Below the pieces are notes generated by a model, which did no database searches, had not been told where the DNA came from, and saw nothing but the letters and a program-made list of their open reading frames with translations. From the NCBI GenBank assembly GCA_036787955.1, contig DAIQOI010000009.1, positions 1 through 64,000 on the forward strand: 64,000 nucleotides of DNA. The letters run 5' to 3'. Below are positions 34,289-42,999 of this stretch, one piece after another. The number at the start of each line of letters is the position of its first letter. Positions within the stretch are counted from its first letter, which is position 1. Source of the stretch: UBA2336 sp036787955 (GTDB taxonomy: Bacteria > Bacteroidota > Bacteroidia > Cytophagales > Cyclobacteriaceae). A program made the position numbers and the translations under genes.

Positions 34289-35626
34289 GTGCTGCTTAAC
34301 TGGAAATCGCCTGCCCTGCCCCGTCTGCTCTTCCTTACCGCATCGGGCATGCTGCTGGGTTATTTCTTATTTGGCAACACGCAATGGATACCATCCTTGC
34401 TCATGCTGGCTGTAATTGCAATACAAATCCGCTGGCTGCTGGAAATGCTGGACACTCCGGCTGCCGCTGTACCAGAACTGTGGCACCAGATACAATTTGA
34501 TGAGACAACCGGAAAATTCAGAAACACAGGTACCGAAACATCAGTTAATCTGGTAGTTCATCAACTCAATGACGCGCTTGCCAGAATTCGCAACAGCCGC
34601 AATGAAAAAGAAGCCGAGCACATCTTTTATAAAAACATTGTCATGCATGCCGGTATCGGACTGATAATTTACAGACAATCGGATGGAAGAATAGAAATAC
34701 TCAATGCTGCCGCACGTAAACTGCTGCGCATCAATCGCGCTGAAACCATTTCTGATTTGCAAGAAATCAGCGAAACGATGGTGCAGGCTTTTACACGCCT
34801 GAAAACCGGCGGACGCGAACTGCTCAGGCTTTCGCTCGGTGATGATTTCATCCAGCTAAGCATGTATGCCATTGAACTTACCTTGCGCGGTGAAAACCTC
34901 AAACTCATCTCACTGCAAAACATCCGCAGCGAACTGGAAGAAAAAGAAATGGAAGCCTGGCAAAATCTGGTGCGCGTGCTCACGCACGAAATCATGAACT
35001 CGGTCACGCCCATCTCATCACTGGCCACATCGCTCGAGCAGGAGGTTTCTGCAGGCAAGTCGTTGGACAAAGAGCAAATAGAAGACCTGCAGCTCTCTTT
35101 GCAAACCATCAGCAGGCGCAGCGCCAACCTGATCAACTTTGTTCGTGAATTCCGCAGCCTTACCCACATTCCCAAACCACGGCCTGAAAATATTCTTGTC
35201 AGAAATCTGCTGGATGAAGTACACCAGTTGTTTAAAAAAGACCTGCATGAAAAACAAATACACTGTTCTGTAAATATTCAGCCCGATGACCTCACCATTG
35301 AAGCCGATAAAACACTGATTGAACAGGTACTGATTAACCTGATTAAAAATGCCATCCAGGCATTTGACGAAACCACCAGCAACAAACACATCGTCATCAA
35401 AGGATATTACAACGAGCGGCAACGCCCTGTCATCAGCATAGCTGATAATGGCCCCGGAATAGAACCTGAAGCACTGGAAAAAATTTTCATCCCATTTTTT
35501 ACCACGCGTAAAAGCGGATCGGGCATTGGCCTAAGCCTGTCGCGGCAAATTATGCGGCAGCACCACGGCACCCTTACCGTAAAGTCTGAACCGGGCAAGG
35601 GGGCAACCTTCTATCTCAGATTTTAA
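34289..35626 (+). CDS. Sensor histidine kinase paired with the NtrC-type regulator
   Basis: A 445-residue NtrY-like kinase. Two N-terminal membrane segments (about 8-25 and 30-48) are followed by a PAS-like region (about 110-210) and a HisKA-like segment with H-box VRVLTHEIMNSVTPI (His about 233). The HATPase domain has N-box LINLIKNAIQAFDE, G1 ISIADNGPGI and G2 KSGSGIGLSLSRQIM. It starts with GTG, 15 bases after the response regulator, so the two are co-transcribed. The absence of a periplasmic sensor loop suggests an internal signal sensed by the PAS region. The signal is unknown. Confidence 0.9.
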   Translation: MLLNWKSPALPRLLFLTASGMLLGYFLFGNTQWIPSLLMLAVIAIQIRWLLEMLDTPAAAVPELWHQIQFDETTGKFRNTGTETSVNLVVHQLNDALARIRNSRNEKEAEHIFYKNIVMHAGIGLIIYRQSDGRIEILNAAARKLLRINRAETISDLQEISETMVQAFTRLKTGGRELLRLSLGDDFIQLSMYAIELTLRGENLKLISLQNIRSELEEKEMEAWQNLVRVLTHEIMNSVTPISSLATSLEQEVSAGKSLDKEQIEDLQLSLQTISRRSANLINFVREFRSLTHIPKPRPENILVRNLLDEVHQLFKKDLHEKQIHCSVNIQPDDLTIEADKTLIEQVLINLIKNAIQAFDETTSNKHIVIKGYYNERQRPVISIADNGPGIEPEALEKIFIPFFTTRKSGSGIGLSLSRQIMRQHHGTLTVKSEPGKGATFYLRF

Positions 35627-35628
35627 GG

Positions 35629-35661
35629 TTTGTTCCGATTCTTTCCTTTTTAATACCTTTG
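35629..35661 (+). promoter_or_regulatory. Predicted promoter of acpP (-33 and -7 elements)
   Basis: TTTG at 35629-35632 and TACCTTTG at 35654-35661 are separated by 21 bases, a textbook Bacteroidota promoter. It begins right after the kinase stop codon, and acpP starts 15 bases downstream, giving it independent transcription. Confidence 0.65.
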
Positions 35662-35676
35662 GCCTTTGTTAATGTT

Positions 35677-35928
35677 ATGCAAAACGTATCAGCCGAAGTG
35701 GCCCGCATCCTCATCGAAAAGCTGGGCATAGCCGAATCGGAAATCAACCCCGACACCAACTTTGTTAAAGACCTGGGCATTGACTCGCTTGACTACGCAG
35801 AAATTGTGATGGACTTCGAACAGACCTTCGACATCCGAATACCCGATGAAGATGCAGAAAAACTCAGCACCATCGGTGCGGCCGTCCGCTACATCGAAAA
35901 CAAACTGACGGAAAAGCAGAAAGGCTGA
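35677..35928 (+). CDS. acpP: Acyl carrier protein
   Basis: An 83-residue acidic carrier protein. The phosphopantetheine attachment Ser37 is in KDLGIDSLDYAEIV, in the conserved DSL motif. It would carry acyl chains in fatty-acid or lipid synthesis. Since the fab operon is not here, it could be a second, specialised ACP. The DSLDYAEI (rather than DSLDTVEL) version fits either role. The start is the ATG after the predicted promoter; an in-frame TTG at 35659 lies within the -7 element and was rejected. Confidence 0.93.
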   Translation: MQNVSAEVARILIEKLGIAESEINPDTNFVKDLGIDSLDYAEIVMDFEQTFDIRIPDEDAEKLSTIGAAVRYIENKLTEKQKG

Positions 35929-36255
35929 AGTAGAGTGCCTGCTACCGATTTAAAATAGCTGCACCATCGCCTCAGTTGCACCGCCCAGGAGTAAGCCTGC
36001 CCGCATCGCTGTCGTCATCGGCCGTTTTCAACCACCAGCCGGTTGAGCACTCTTTCAAAACCACCATGCATTGACTATCCAGCTATGCACCGGCTTCATA
36101 AATTTCATCCCCGATATTTAACGTACATGCCCGTAAACTGCAGCAAGATATGTCCTCCCTTGCCAATTCATCTTTGCTAAAAGAAGCCGAACTCAGTTTT
36201 ACAAGCAAACGCGACTGCCGGAACTGTGCCACAATTGCCTATTTTTGGCCGCTTT
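35929..36255. other. Non-coding stretch between acpP and the lipid kinase
   Basis: About 330 bases without a supportable gene. No tRNA, riboswitch or strong terminator hairpin was found. A CATCTTTG at about 36169-36176 is one base off TAnnTTTG and may belong to the lipid kinase promoter, about 80 bases before its ATG. Confidence 0.4.
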
Positions 36256-37155
36256 ATGCCTGCCTCCCAAAAACTGTTGTTTATTATCAATAAGCATTCG
36301 GGCCGTGGCTACCAGCCCCGTGTTGAAGGCAAGATCCTCGATGCCTGCGCCCTGAACCACGCCGAATGCGCCCTCGAATTTACTCAAGGCCCCGGTCATG
36401 CCCGCGAACTGGCACGGCATCGCGCAAATGACTTTGATGCCGTAATAGCTGTGGGCGGTGACGGTACCGTGAACGAAGTGGTGCAGGCACTGGTGCACAC
36501 GCATACACCGCTCGGCATTATACCCAAAGGTTCGGGCAACGGCCTGGCACGGCACCTAGGCATCCCGATGAATTATGCCGAGGCAATAAATTCTTTATTT
36601 AAAAGCAAGCCTTTGCCCGCTGATACCTTTGAAGTAAACGGTAAGCCCGGAGTTAACGTAGCCGGCATCGGTTTTGACGGCCACGTGGCAAACCTGTTCG
36701 GCAAAGCCACCACTCGCGGATTATTCGGTTATGCTCATTTGGTAGTGCGTGAATTGGCCCGCTACCGCGGAATAGAAGCCGAAGTAGTGGCTGACGAACA
36801 GCGTTATCACACACACGACTTCATCCTGGCCATTGCCAATTCTTCGCAGTATGGCAACAACACAAGTATTGCACCCGGGGCCAGCATCACCGACTCATCG
36901 CTTAATCTGGTGCATGTCGGCAGAATTCCGCTTATACAAACACCCGTATTTTTACACAAACTGTTTACCGGAAAACTGACCAATGGCCGCTTTTACAGAA
37001 ACAGGCCATGCAAACATGTGCAGATTACACTCACACACCAGGCACCTTTCCATATAGATGGTGAGCCCTGCGGTTATGCCGACACCTTCAGTATACGGAT
37101 TGTTCCCGCATCGCTTCTTCTCCTTGTTCCAGCTTCGCACATCACCAGGGTTTAA
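36256..37155 (+). CDS. Diacylglycerol kinase-like lipid kinase (DagK/YegS family)
   Basis: A 299-residue lipid kinase of the DAGK_cat family, phosphorylating a lipid alcohol such as diacylglycerol or a sphingoid/glycerol headgroup. Signatures are FIINKHSGRG near the start, AVGGDGTVNEVVQAL (nucleotide-binding loop, about 64-78), and IPKGSGNGLARHLGIP. In the C-terminal beta-sandwich are GIGFDGHVANLF and IDGEPCGYADTF. An extension to a GTG at 36226 is possible, but the ATG at 36256 gives the normal N-terminus. It stands between acpP and the ECF sigma operon with no evident partner. Confidence 0.92.
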   Translation: MPASQKLLFIINKHSGRGYQPRVEGKILDACALNHAECALEFTQGPGHARELARHRANDFDAVIAVGGDGTVNEVVQALVHTHTPLGIIPKGSGNGLARHLGIPMNYAEAINSLFKSKPLPADTFEVNGKPGVNVAGIGFDGHVANLFGKATTRGLFGYAHLVVRELARYRGIEAEVVADEQRYHTHDFILAIANSSQYGNNTSIAPGASITDSSLNLVHVGRIPLIQTPVFLHKLFTGKLTNGRFYRNRPCKHVQITLTHQAPFHIDGEPCGYADTFSIRIVPASLLLLVPASHITRV

Positions 37156-37202
37156 CAACAGATTACCTTTTCCTACCTTCGGCATTGTTAAAGTAAACTG
37201 CC

Positions 37203-37766
37203 GTGCTGCCCGAAGAAGAAATCCTTAAGGACTACGAAATCGTTAAACGCGCACAAAAGGACCCGGCAGCCTTTGGCGAACTGTATGAAAAATATTTCGA
37301 CCGCATATTCAACTTTATCTACCGCCAGACCGATGATGAAGAATTAACAGCCGATCTGGCATCGCAAACTTTTCTGAATGCATTGAACAGCCTCAACAGT
37401 TTTGAATACCGTGGCGTTCCGGTATCGGCCTGGCTGTACCGTATCGCAGCCAACGAGGTTAATAAATATTACAGAAAAAAGAAACGAGCGCGCGTGTTCA
37501 GCATTGAGGAAATTCGCATCAAAGAACTGATTGAGCAGGGAACAGACAACTGGGATGAAGAACTTATTCAGCGCATGGTGGCCTACCTGAAGGAACTTCC
37601 GACCGACATGCTGGAAGTTTTGGAGTTGCGTTTCTTTGAAGACAAAGACTTCAGGGAAATTGCGTATATTCTGGGTATAACGGAAAGCGGAGCAAAAATG
37701 CGCACCTACCGGGCACTGGACCGGCTGCGCAAAAAGTTTAACCTGAGGATTAAATACCATGGATAA
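37203..37766 (+). CDS. ECF-type RNA polymerase sigma factor
   Basis: A 187-residue sigma-70 family factor. Region 2 (about 20-90) includes YFDRIFNFIYRQTDDEELTADL and WLYRIAANEVNKYYRKKKR, and region 4 (about 120-180) includes LRFFEDKDFREIAYILGITESGAKMRTYRALDRLRK (split for length: LRFFEDKDFREIAYILGITE then SGAKMRTYRALDRL). It starts with GTG. A weak TACCTTCG element lies 21 bases upstream. It overlaps the next gene, a small membrane protein, by 8 bases, a gene pair that recalls an ECF sigma with its membrane anti-sigma factor. No adjacent target is evident, though the S9 peptidase follows. Confidence 0.9.
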   Translation: MLPEEEILKDYEIVKRAQKDPAAFGELYEKYFDRIFNFIYRQTDDEELTADLASQTFLNALNSLNSFEYRGVPVSAWLYRIAANEVNKYYRKKKRARVFSIEEIRIKELIEQGTDNWDEELIQRMVAYLKELPTDMLEVLELRFFEDKDFREIAYILGITESGAKMRTYRALDRLRKKFNLRIKYHG

Positions 37767-38073
37767 AAATGAAATACGGCTGCGCAGGGAGCAAATAAGC
37801 CAGGGCCGTATAGCCCGGCACCGCAATTATTCCGAACTGATGCGTATTTACGACCGCGATATGCGACTGAAACGCGTGCTGCGTGTTTTTACTTACTTTC
37901 TGGTTATTCTCTTTCTTCTGATCATTCTGCTGATTATCTGGAGGTGGGAAGCGCGGCAGAAAGAAAGGAATTCCACTCCCTCCCAGCCTCATAAATCTAC
38001 CACCCAGGTGCAAATCAATCAGCGGTCCTGCTCGCCTGTAACAGGTAAAAGCCATTCAAAATTACCCTGGTAA
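37759..38073 (+). CDS. Small single-pass membrane protein coupled to the ECF sigma factor
   Basis: A 104-residue protein with a basic cytoplasmic N-terminus (1-46), one strong transmembrane segment (FTYFLVILFLLIILLIIW, about 47-64) and a short polar C-terminal tail. I do not recognise a family. Its 8-base overlap with the sigma gene means the two are translated together. Topology and context make it a candidate anti-sigma factor or co-regulator, although the N-terminal domain lacks the zinc HXXXCXXC motif of ZAS anti-sigmas. The C-terminal third (after residue 65) is of low complexity. Confidence 0.65.
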   Translation: MDKNEIRLRREQISQGRIARHRNYSELMRIYDRDMRLKRVLRVFTYFLVILFLLIILLIIWRWEARQKERNSTPSQPHKSTTQVQINQRSCSPVTGKSHSKLPW

Positions 38074-38177
38074 CCATCCAAATCCACAAGCCTACCGGTA
38101 AAAAATTCAGTTATTGTAACGATGGTTAAATACCTACTTTTACCATTCCTGAATCCGATTTTATTATCAGCATTCTT

Positions 38178-41099
38178 ATGAAAAGACTTGTTGTTGTTGT
38201 TGTTCTGTTCCTGCTTGTTCAGGCCGGCTATACCCAGCAAAAGCCAATTACCTGGAAAGATGTTCCTTCCTGGAAATCCATACCCCCCTCCAGTGTTACC
38301 CTTTCGCCCGACGGGCAATGGGTTGCCTATACCATGCAGCCGGTAGATGGTGACGGAGAAGTTGTTTTACAGAAAGTCCGCTCTGCGGAAAAGAAAACCT
38401 ATCCCATCGGCAACACGGGCGGAACACCCGCCATGGTGTTTTCGGAAGACGGAAAATGGTTGGCCTTCAAAGAATATCCGAAGCACAGCGAAAGAAAAGC
38501 CAACGCCAAAACACCGGGAAAGCAGCTATTTGAAAAACTTATTCTTATTGAGCTGGCCTCTGGCAAAAAAACAGAATTTGAAAAAGTAAATGCTTTTGCA
38601 TTCAACGGTGAAGCATCAACCCACCTGGCACTTCACCTGGCAAAAGAAAGAAGCGGAGCACCTAAGCCAGAAGATCCAAAAGGAAACGACTTACTCATTG
38701 TCGAACTCGCCTCGGGTAAAAGTCAGAATATCGGCAATGTATCCGAATTTGCCTTTAATAAAAAAGGCACCCACCTGGCTTATACCATTGATGCTGCCGA
38801 CCAGGCAGGCAATGGCCTGCATCTTTATAACCTGGCTTCTAACCAAACACACGTTATCGACAGCGATAAAGCACGCTATCAATCCATTAACTGGACAGAG
38901 GAAGGAAACGCTCTTGCAGTGCTCAAAATGACAAAAGATAAAAAATTTAAACAGGACCGAGGCTCCGTTATCGGTGTGAAGAACCTAAACGCCCCGCAGG
39001 TGGTATCCTATAACCCTGAAAAAGACTCGTTGCAATTTCCGAAAACCCTGACTATCAGCCCGCACCGAAAGCCCATGTGGACGGAAGACCTGACCCGGCT
39101 GTTATTCGGGATACACACACTGGAACCCATTAAAAAAGAAGCGAAAAAAGAGGAGGACGCATCCGATAAAGATTTACTGGCCAGGATTAAATCAGACACG
39201 ACTATCAAATCCCTAACCGACCTGCAGAAAGCCATCGAACGGCTCTCATCCAAAAAGCCTGACGCCCCCAAAGGCGATACCACCAAACCCGATATGGCCA
39301 TCTGGCACTGGAAAGATCCGCGCCTGCAATCGCGCCAGCAGCGTACCGAACAGCAGGATAAGAATTTCAGCTACTGGGGCATGTATATTGTAAGTACAGG
39401 GAAATTCATTCAACTCAATGAAGGTACACTGAAAGATCTGAGCCCGATGCCCAAGCATCGCTATGCACTGATCCAGGACAACAGTGCCTATGAGTGGGAC
39501 CATGCGCTGAGCGGACAAAACTATACCGATGTGTACGTGGTAGATCTGCAAAACGGAATACGAAAAAAAGTATTGGAAAAACTTTACCTGCCTTCATTCT
39601 GGTCGGCACCGCGCCCGGCTCCCGATGGAACAAAATTTTTGTATGGCAAAGATGGTCACTACTACGTGTACGACATACCTACTGGCACAAGCATAAACAT
39701 CACCGAAAAAGCAAAAACTTCCTTCGTCAACACCGAAGATGATCACAACGTGGATAAACCACTTATGCCCGTTGTAGGATGGAGCCTCGACAGCCGGTAC
39801 GTGCTGCTGCGCGATTTATGGGATCTATGGCAGGTACCTGTTAGCACAAAAGAATCGCCTGTAAACCTTAGCATAAATGGAAAAAAAGACAAAATCCGTT
39901 ACCAGAGTCGTTTTGTTCTCGACCCCGATGAAAAAGGTATTGATTTGAAAAAACCTCAGTACTTCAGAATTTATGGAGAGTGGAATAAAAAGAGCGGCAT
40001 TGTGCGCCTGAACCCCGGCAAGACCGGACTGGCCCCGGGTGCCAGCATACTTTTATGGGAAGACAGCCACATCAACCGGCTGGCTAAAGCCAGAAAAGCT
40101 GATGTGTTTATGTTCAGCAGGGAAAAATTCACCCAGCCAACAGAATTTTTTATAGCCGATGCCCTGCTGAAAAACGAAAGCCAGGCAACCCAAAATGCAC
40201 CTGATGCCACAAAATACCAGTGGTCATCAGGAGTACGGCTGGTAGATTACATTTCGGACAAGGGCGATACCCTGCAGGGAGCGCTGTTCCTGCCGGCAGG
40301 ATACGAGCCTGGTAAAAAATATCCTACCATTGTGTACTACTACGAAAAACTTTCGCAAACGCTGCACAACTACACTTCACCCGGTTTTTCCGGAACCGGT
40401 TGGAATCCTACTGTTTATACCAGCAACGGATATGCGGTGTTTGTACCGGATATTGTCTATAAAATCAACGACCCGGGCATGTCGGCCGTATGGTGTGTAA
40501 TGCCCGGTGTAAAAGCTGCGCTCAAAACCGGAGTTATTGACGAAAACCGCATGGGTATTCACGGGCATTCCTGGGGTGGTTATCAGACTTGCTTTCTAAT
40601 TACCCAAACCAATCTGTTCAAGGCCGCTGCCGCAGGAGCACCCCTCACCAACATGGTATCTATGTACGATCTGATTTACTGGAACACCGGGGGCGGTAAC
40701 ATGGCTATTTTCGAGGCCTCGCAGGGTCGTCTCACCAGCGGCCCGTGGGACAACTGGGACGCCTACCTGCGCAACTCGCCCGTCTATCATGTAAAAAATG
40801 TAGAAACGCCTTTGCTCATGCTGCACAACGACAAAGACGGAGCGGTTGACTTTACACAGGGAATCGAATTCTACAACGCATTACGCAGGTTGAAGAAACC
40901 GGTGATTATGTTGCAGTACAAAGGTGAGAACCACGGACTGGCCAAACTGGAAAACCGGAAAGACTATGCCGTGCGCATGATGGAGTTTTTCGACCATTAC
41001 CTGAAGGGTACCCCCGCACCCGACTGGCTGAAAGATGGAGTGGACCACCTAAAACTGAATGAGCACTTAACCGAACGGGTATTTGAGATAAATCGTTGA
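38178..41099 (+). CDS. Exported S9 family (prolyl oligopeptidase) peptidase
   Basis: A 973-residue serine peptidase with a signal peptide (about 1-20). The first two thirds form a beta-propeller, and the C-terminal 280 residues are the alpha/beta-hydrolase catalytic domain. The triad is visible: Ser in HGHSWGGYQT (about 797), Asp in HNDKDGAVD (about 885) and His in KGENHGLAK (about 918). It should cleave short peptides after Pro or similar residues in the periplasm. It lies after the ECF sigma pair but has 104 bases of its own leader. An insert of charged low-complexity sequence (about 315-400, with KKEAKKEEDA) is unusual for the family. Confidence 0.92.
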   Translation: MKRLVVVVVLFLLVQAGYTQQKPITWKDVPSWKSIPPSSVTLSPDGQWVAYTMQPVDGDGEVVLQKVRSAEKKTYPIGNTGGTPAMVFSEDGKWLAFKEYPKHSERKANAKTPGKQLFEKLILIELASGKKTEFEKVNAFAFNGEASTHLALHLAKERSGAPKPEDPKGNDLLIVELASGKSQNIGNVSEFAFNKKGTHLAYTIDAADQAGNGLHLYNLASNQTHVIDSDKARYQSINWTEEGNALAVLKMTKDKKFKQDRGSVIGVKNLNAPQVVSYNPEKDSLQFPKTLTISPHRKPMWTEDLTRLLFGIHTLEPIKKEAKKEEDASDKDLLARIKSDTTIKSLTDLQKAIERLSSKKPDAPKGDTTKPDMAIWHWKDPRLQSRQQRTEQQDKNFSYWGMYIVSTGKFIQLNEGTLKDLSPMPKHRYALIQDNSAYEWDHALSGQNYTDVYVVDLQNGIRKKVLEKLYLPSFWSAPRPAPDGTKFLYGKDGHYYVYDIPTGTSINITEKAKTSFVNTEDDHNVDKPLMPVVGWSLDSRYVLLRDLWDLWQVPVSTKESPVNLSINGKKDKIRYQSRFVLDPDEKGIDLKKPQYFRIYGEWNKKSGIVRLNPGKTGLAPGASILLWEDSHINRLAKARKADVFMFSREKFTQPTEFFIADALLKNESQATQNAPDATKYQWSSGVRLVDYISDKGDTLQGALFLPAGYEPGKKYPTIVYYYEKLSQTLHNYTSPGFSGTGWNPTVYTSNGYAVFVPDIVYKINDPGMSAVWCVMPGVKAALKTGVIDENRMGIHGHSWGGYQTCFLITQTNLFKAAAAGAPLTNMVSMYDLIYWNTGGGNMAIFEASQGRLTSGPWDNWDAYLRNSPVYHVKNVETPLLMLHNDKDGAVDFTQGIEFYNALRRLKKPVIMLQYKGENHGLAKLENRKDYAVRMMEFFDHYLKGTPAPDWLKDGVDHLKLNEHLTERVFEINR

Positions 41100-41216
41100 G
41101 CAGACTACCATCCGTTCAGGCTGGTAACTTTTTGACCAGGCGACTTCTGGAAAATACCGCAATGGCCTGCCTTATCGGGCGGGCAGGCAAGAACTCCCTA
41201 ATTTCACAAAATAAAA

Positions 41217-41237
41217 ATCCCGGTTACAAACCGGGAT
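41217..41237 (-). terminator. Rho-independent terminator of tRNA-Arg
   Basis: An 8-bp stem (ATCCCGGT / ACCGGGAT) with a 5-base loop is followed on the minus strand by TTTTATTTTG. It lies 10 bases beyond the 3' end of the tRNA. Confidence 0.75.
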
Positions 41238-41247
41238 CTTATTCCTG

Positions 41248-41321
41248 TGCACTCGCAGGGATTCAAACCCCGAACCTTCTGATCCGTAGTCAGATGCTCT
41301 ATTCAATTGAGCTACGAGTGC
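41248..41321 (-). tRNA. tRNA-Arg (anticodon ACG)
   Basis: A 74-base cloverleaf. The acceptor stem is GCACTCG/CGAGTGC with discriminator A. The anticodon stem TCTGA/TCAGA closes the loop CTACGGA, giving anticodon ACG, and the T-arm is GGTTTGAATCC-like with loop TTTGAAT. The 3' CCA is not encoded. The wobble A is normally deaminated to inosine by TadA. It reads CGU, CGC and CGA codons. Confidence 0.95.
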
Positions 41322-41378
41322 GTTTCCGAAATCGGACTGCAAATGTAAAAATTAAAATTACTGACCCAAAATCAGATT

Positions 41379-41409
41379 TTTGCGCAGCAAGCTTAAAAGC
41401 CTATTTTTG
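41379..41409 (+). promoter_or_regulatory. Predicted promoter of the outer-membrane barrel gene
   Basis: TTTG at 41379-41382 and TATTTTTG at 41402-41409 are 19 bases apart, in good agreement with the Bacteroidota promoter. An ATG follows 20 bases later. The -7 element lies in the loop of a short AAGCCT/AGGCTT inverted repeat. Confidence 0.6.
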
Positions 41410-41429
41410 AGGCTTATTTTTCAAGGTTC

Positions 41430-42194
41430 ATGCAATTCCGATATGTTGTTTACCTGTTGTTGCTGGGCTCCGTCCTGGCTTTCGGTCAAAATGATCCGGA
41501 ACCACCGGTTAAGGGCAGGCCTGATATTCCCGGTACTTTTTCGGTTGAATTCGGATTTAACCGCCTAACCCGGCCACCGCAGGATTTAAAATACGGATTC
41601 TGGGGATCGCGCACGCTGAATCTCTATTATTATTACGATTACCGCTTTGGCAGTTCCAAATTCAGTGTGCATCCGGGGCTGGGTTTCGGGATGGAGCGCT
41701 TCAAACTGCTCTCTTTTAACAAAAGTTTTCCGGATACAACCATCCGTATCCAGGGCGCTACGCTTGTGCGGCAGCCGGGAGGGAACACGGAACTGATTAA
41801 TTCGGGCCAGGTTTTGTTTAATGATACCACCCGTTCGGCTTCAAAGTCGATGTTTGTTATTAATTACCTCGACATTCCGTTAGAATTCCGGTTCACTGCC
41901 AACACCAACGATCCGGCCAAGAGCTTCAAAGCCTCCATTGGCGGGCGTGTAGGCTTCCTGCTGAATGCGCATACAAAGCTCAAGTACAAGGAAGATGGCG
42001 AAAACAAAAAAGTAAAAGATCGTCAGGGTTTTAACCTCAATGAAATACGGTATTCGGCTTTTGCCAGAATTGGGGTAGGCAACGCATACCTGTCGTTTTA
42101 TTACAACTTCAGCGACTTATTCAAAGCAGGACGCGGGCCGGATGGTACCCGCACTTCTTCCTACACCATCACGCTTACGCTGGCTGCCTTTTAA
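41430..42194 (+). CDS. Outer-membrane beta-barrel protein (porin family type)
   Basis: A 254-residue outer-membrane protein with a signal peptide (about 1-19, ending VLAFGQ). It consists of alternating amphipathic strands such as LNLYYYYDYRFG, FSVHPGLGFGMERF, INYLDIPLEFRF and FKASIGGRVGFLLNAH, and ends in an aromatic residue (LTLAAF). This is the pattern of the small OMP_b-brl domain proteins (PorT-like) common in Bacteroidota. The specific role is unknown. It has its own predicted promoter, and its end overlaps by 4 bases the end of the convergent enoyl-CoA hydratase gene. Confidence 0.8.
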   Translation: MQFRYVVYLLLLGSVLAFGQNDPEPPVKGRPDIPGTFSVEFGFNRLTRPPQDLKYGFWGSRTLNLYYYYDYRFGSSKFSVHPGLGFGMERFKLLSFNKSFPDTTIRIQGATLVRQPGGNTELINSGQVLFNDTTRSASKSMFVINYLDIPLEFRFTANTNDPAKSFKASIGGRVGFLLNAHTKLKYKEDGENKKVKDRQGFNLNEIRYSAFARIGVGNAYLSFYYNFSDLFKAGRGPDGTRTSSYTITLTLAAF

Positions 42195-42976
42195 CGGCCT
42201 TTAAATACCGGCTTGCGCTTTTCCAGAAAAGCCTGTACTCCTTCCTTGTAGTCGTGTGTATTGCCGGCAATTTCCTGGCAATAGGCTTCGTAGTCGAGCA
42301 TGTCGTCCAGCGATGCCGTGGCTGACTTGTTCAGCATCTTTTTTATCAGACCGATAGCTTTGGTTGGCGCCTGAGCGTAATAATCGGTGTATCTTTTTAC
42401 AGCCTCATCCAGTTTGTCTGCAGGCACCACTTCATTAACCAGCCCTATCTTCAAAGCCTCTTCGGCCTTCACCCGCGTGCCCATGGAACATAGCTCAAAT
42501 GCTTTGGCCATGCCGGTGAGGCGCGGAAGGAAATAAGACGAGCCGGAGTCAGGCACCAGGCCAATGTTGATGAAAACTTCAATCAGGGTAGCTTCTTCAG
42601 CGGCAACAACAATATCACAGGCCAGTGCCAGCGAACATCCTGCACCGGCCGCGACACCATTTAACCGGCACACGATGGGTTTTGGCAGATTCCGCATAGC
42701 GCGGATAATGGGATTGTAACGTTTGTGTAATGAATCCAAAAACGAGCGCTTTTCCGAACCGCTGGCAGCTTTCAGATCCTGACCTGAGCAGAAGGCCTTC
42801 CCTTCGCCGGTAAGCACCGCCACGCGTATGCTTTCATCGCGTGCAACGTTTTTCCATGCGTCCTGCAATTCAAAGGTTATTTCATCATTCAGGGCATTAT
42901 ACACTTCCGGACGATTGAGCGTAATGGTAGCTACACCACCTGCCGTGTGAAATTTCAGGAACTGATAGGTGCTCAT
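42191..42976 (-). CDS. Enoyl-CoA hydratase/isomerase family protein
   Basis: A 261-residue crotonase-fold enzyme. The oxyanion-hole segments are AFCSGQDLKAA (about 61-71) and NGVAAGAGCSLALACD (about 106-121). The second catalytic segment ends with FINIGLVPDSGSSYFLPRL, an Asp-containing version seen in the PaaG-like 1,2-epoxyphenylacetyl-CoA isomerases rather than a Glu-Glu hydratase. It ends with the common FLEKRKPVFKGR. No phenylacetate genes are near, so the substrate is open. It may be co-transcribed after the PAP2-like gene (23-base gap). Confidence 0.9.
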   Translation of the reverse strand: MSTYQFLKFHTAGGVATITLNRPEVYNALNDEITFELQDAWKNVARDESIRVAVLTGEGKAFCSGQDLKAASGSEKRSFLDSLHKRYNPIIRAMRNLPKPIVCRLNGVAAGAGCSLALACDIVVAAEEATLIEVFINIGLVPDSGSSYFLPRLTGMAKAFELCSMGTRVKAEEALKIGLVNEVVPADKLDEAVKRYTDYYAQAPTKAIGLIKKMLNKSATASLDDMLDYEAYCQEIAGNTHDYKEGVQAFLEKRKPVFKGR

Positions 42977-42999
42977 GGTAGATTCAAATTTTGAAAGCG

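Noticed and set aside
41096..41410. 104-codon plus-strand frame after the S9 peptidase
   Set aside because: It runs through the tRNA-Arg gene and its terminator in antisense orientation; a shadow frame.
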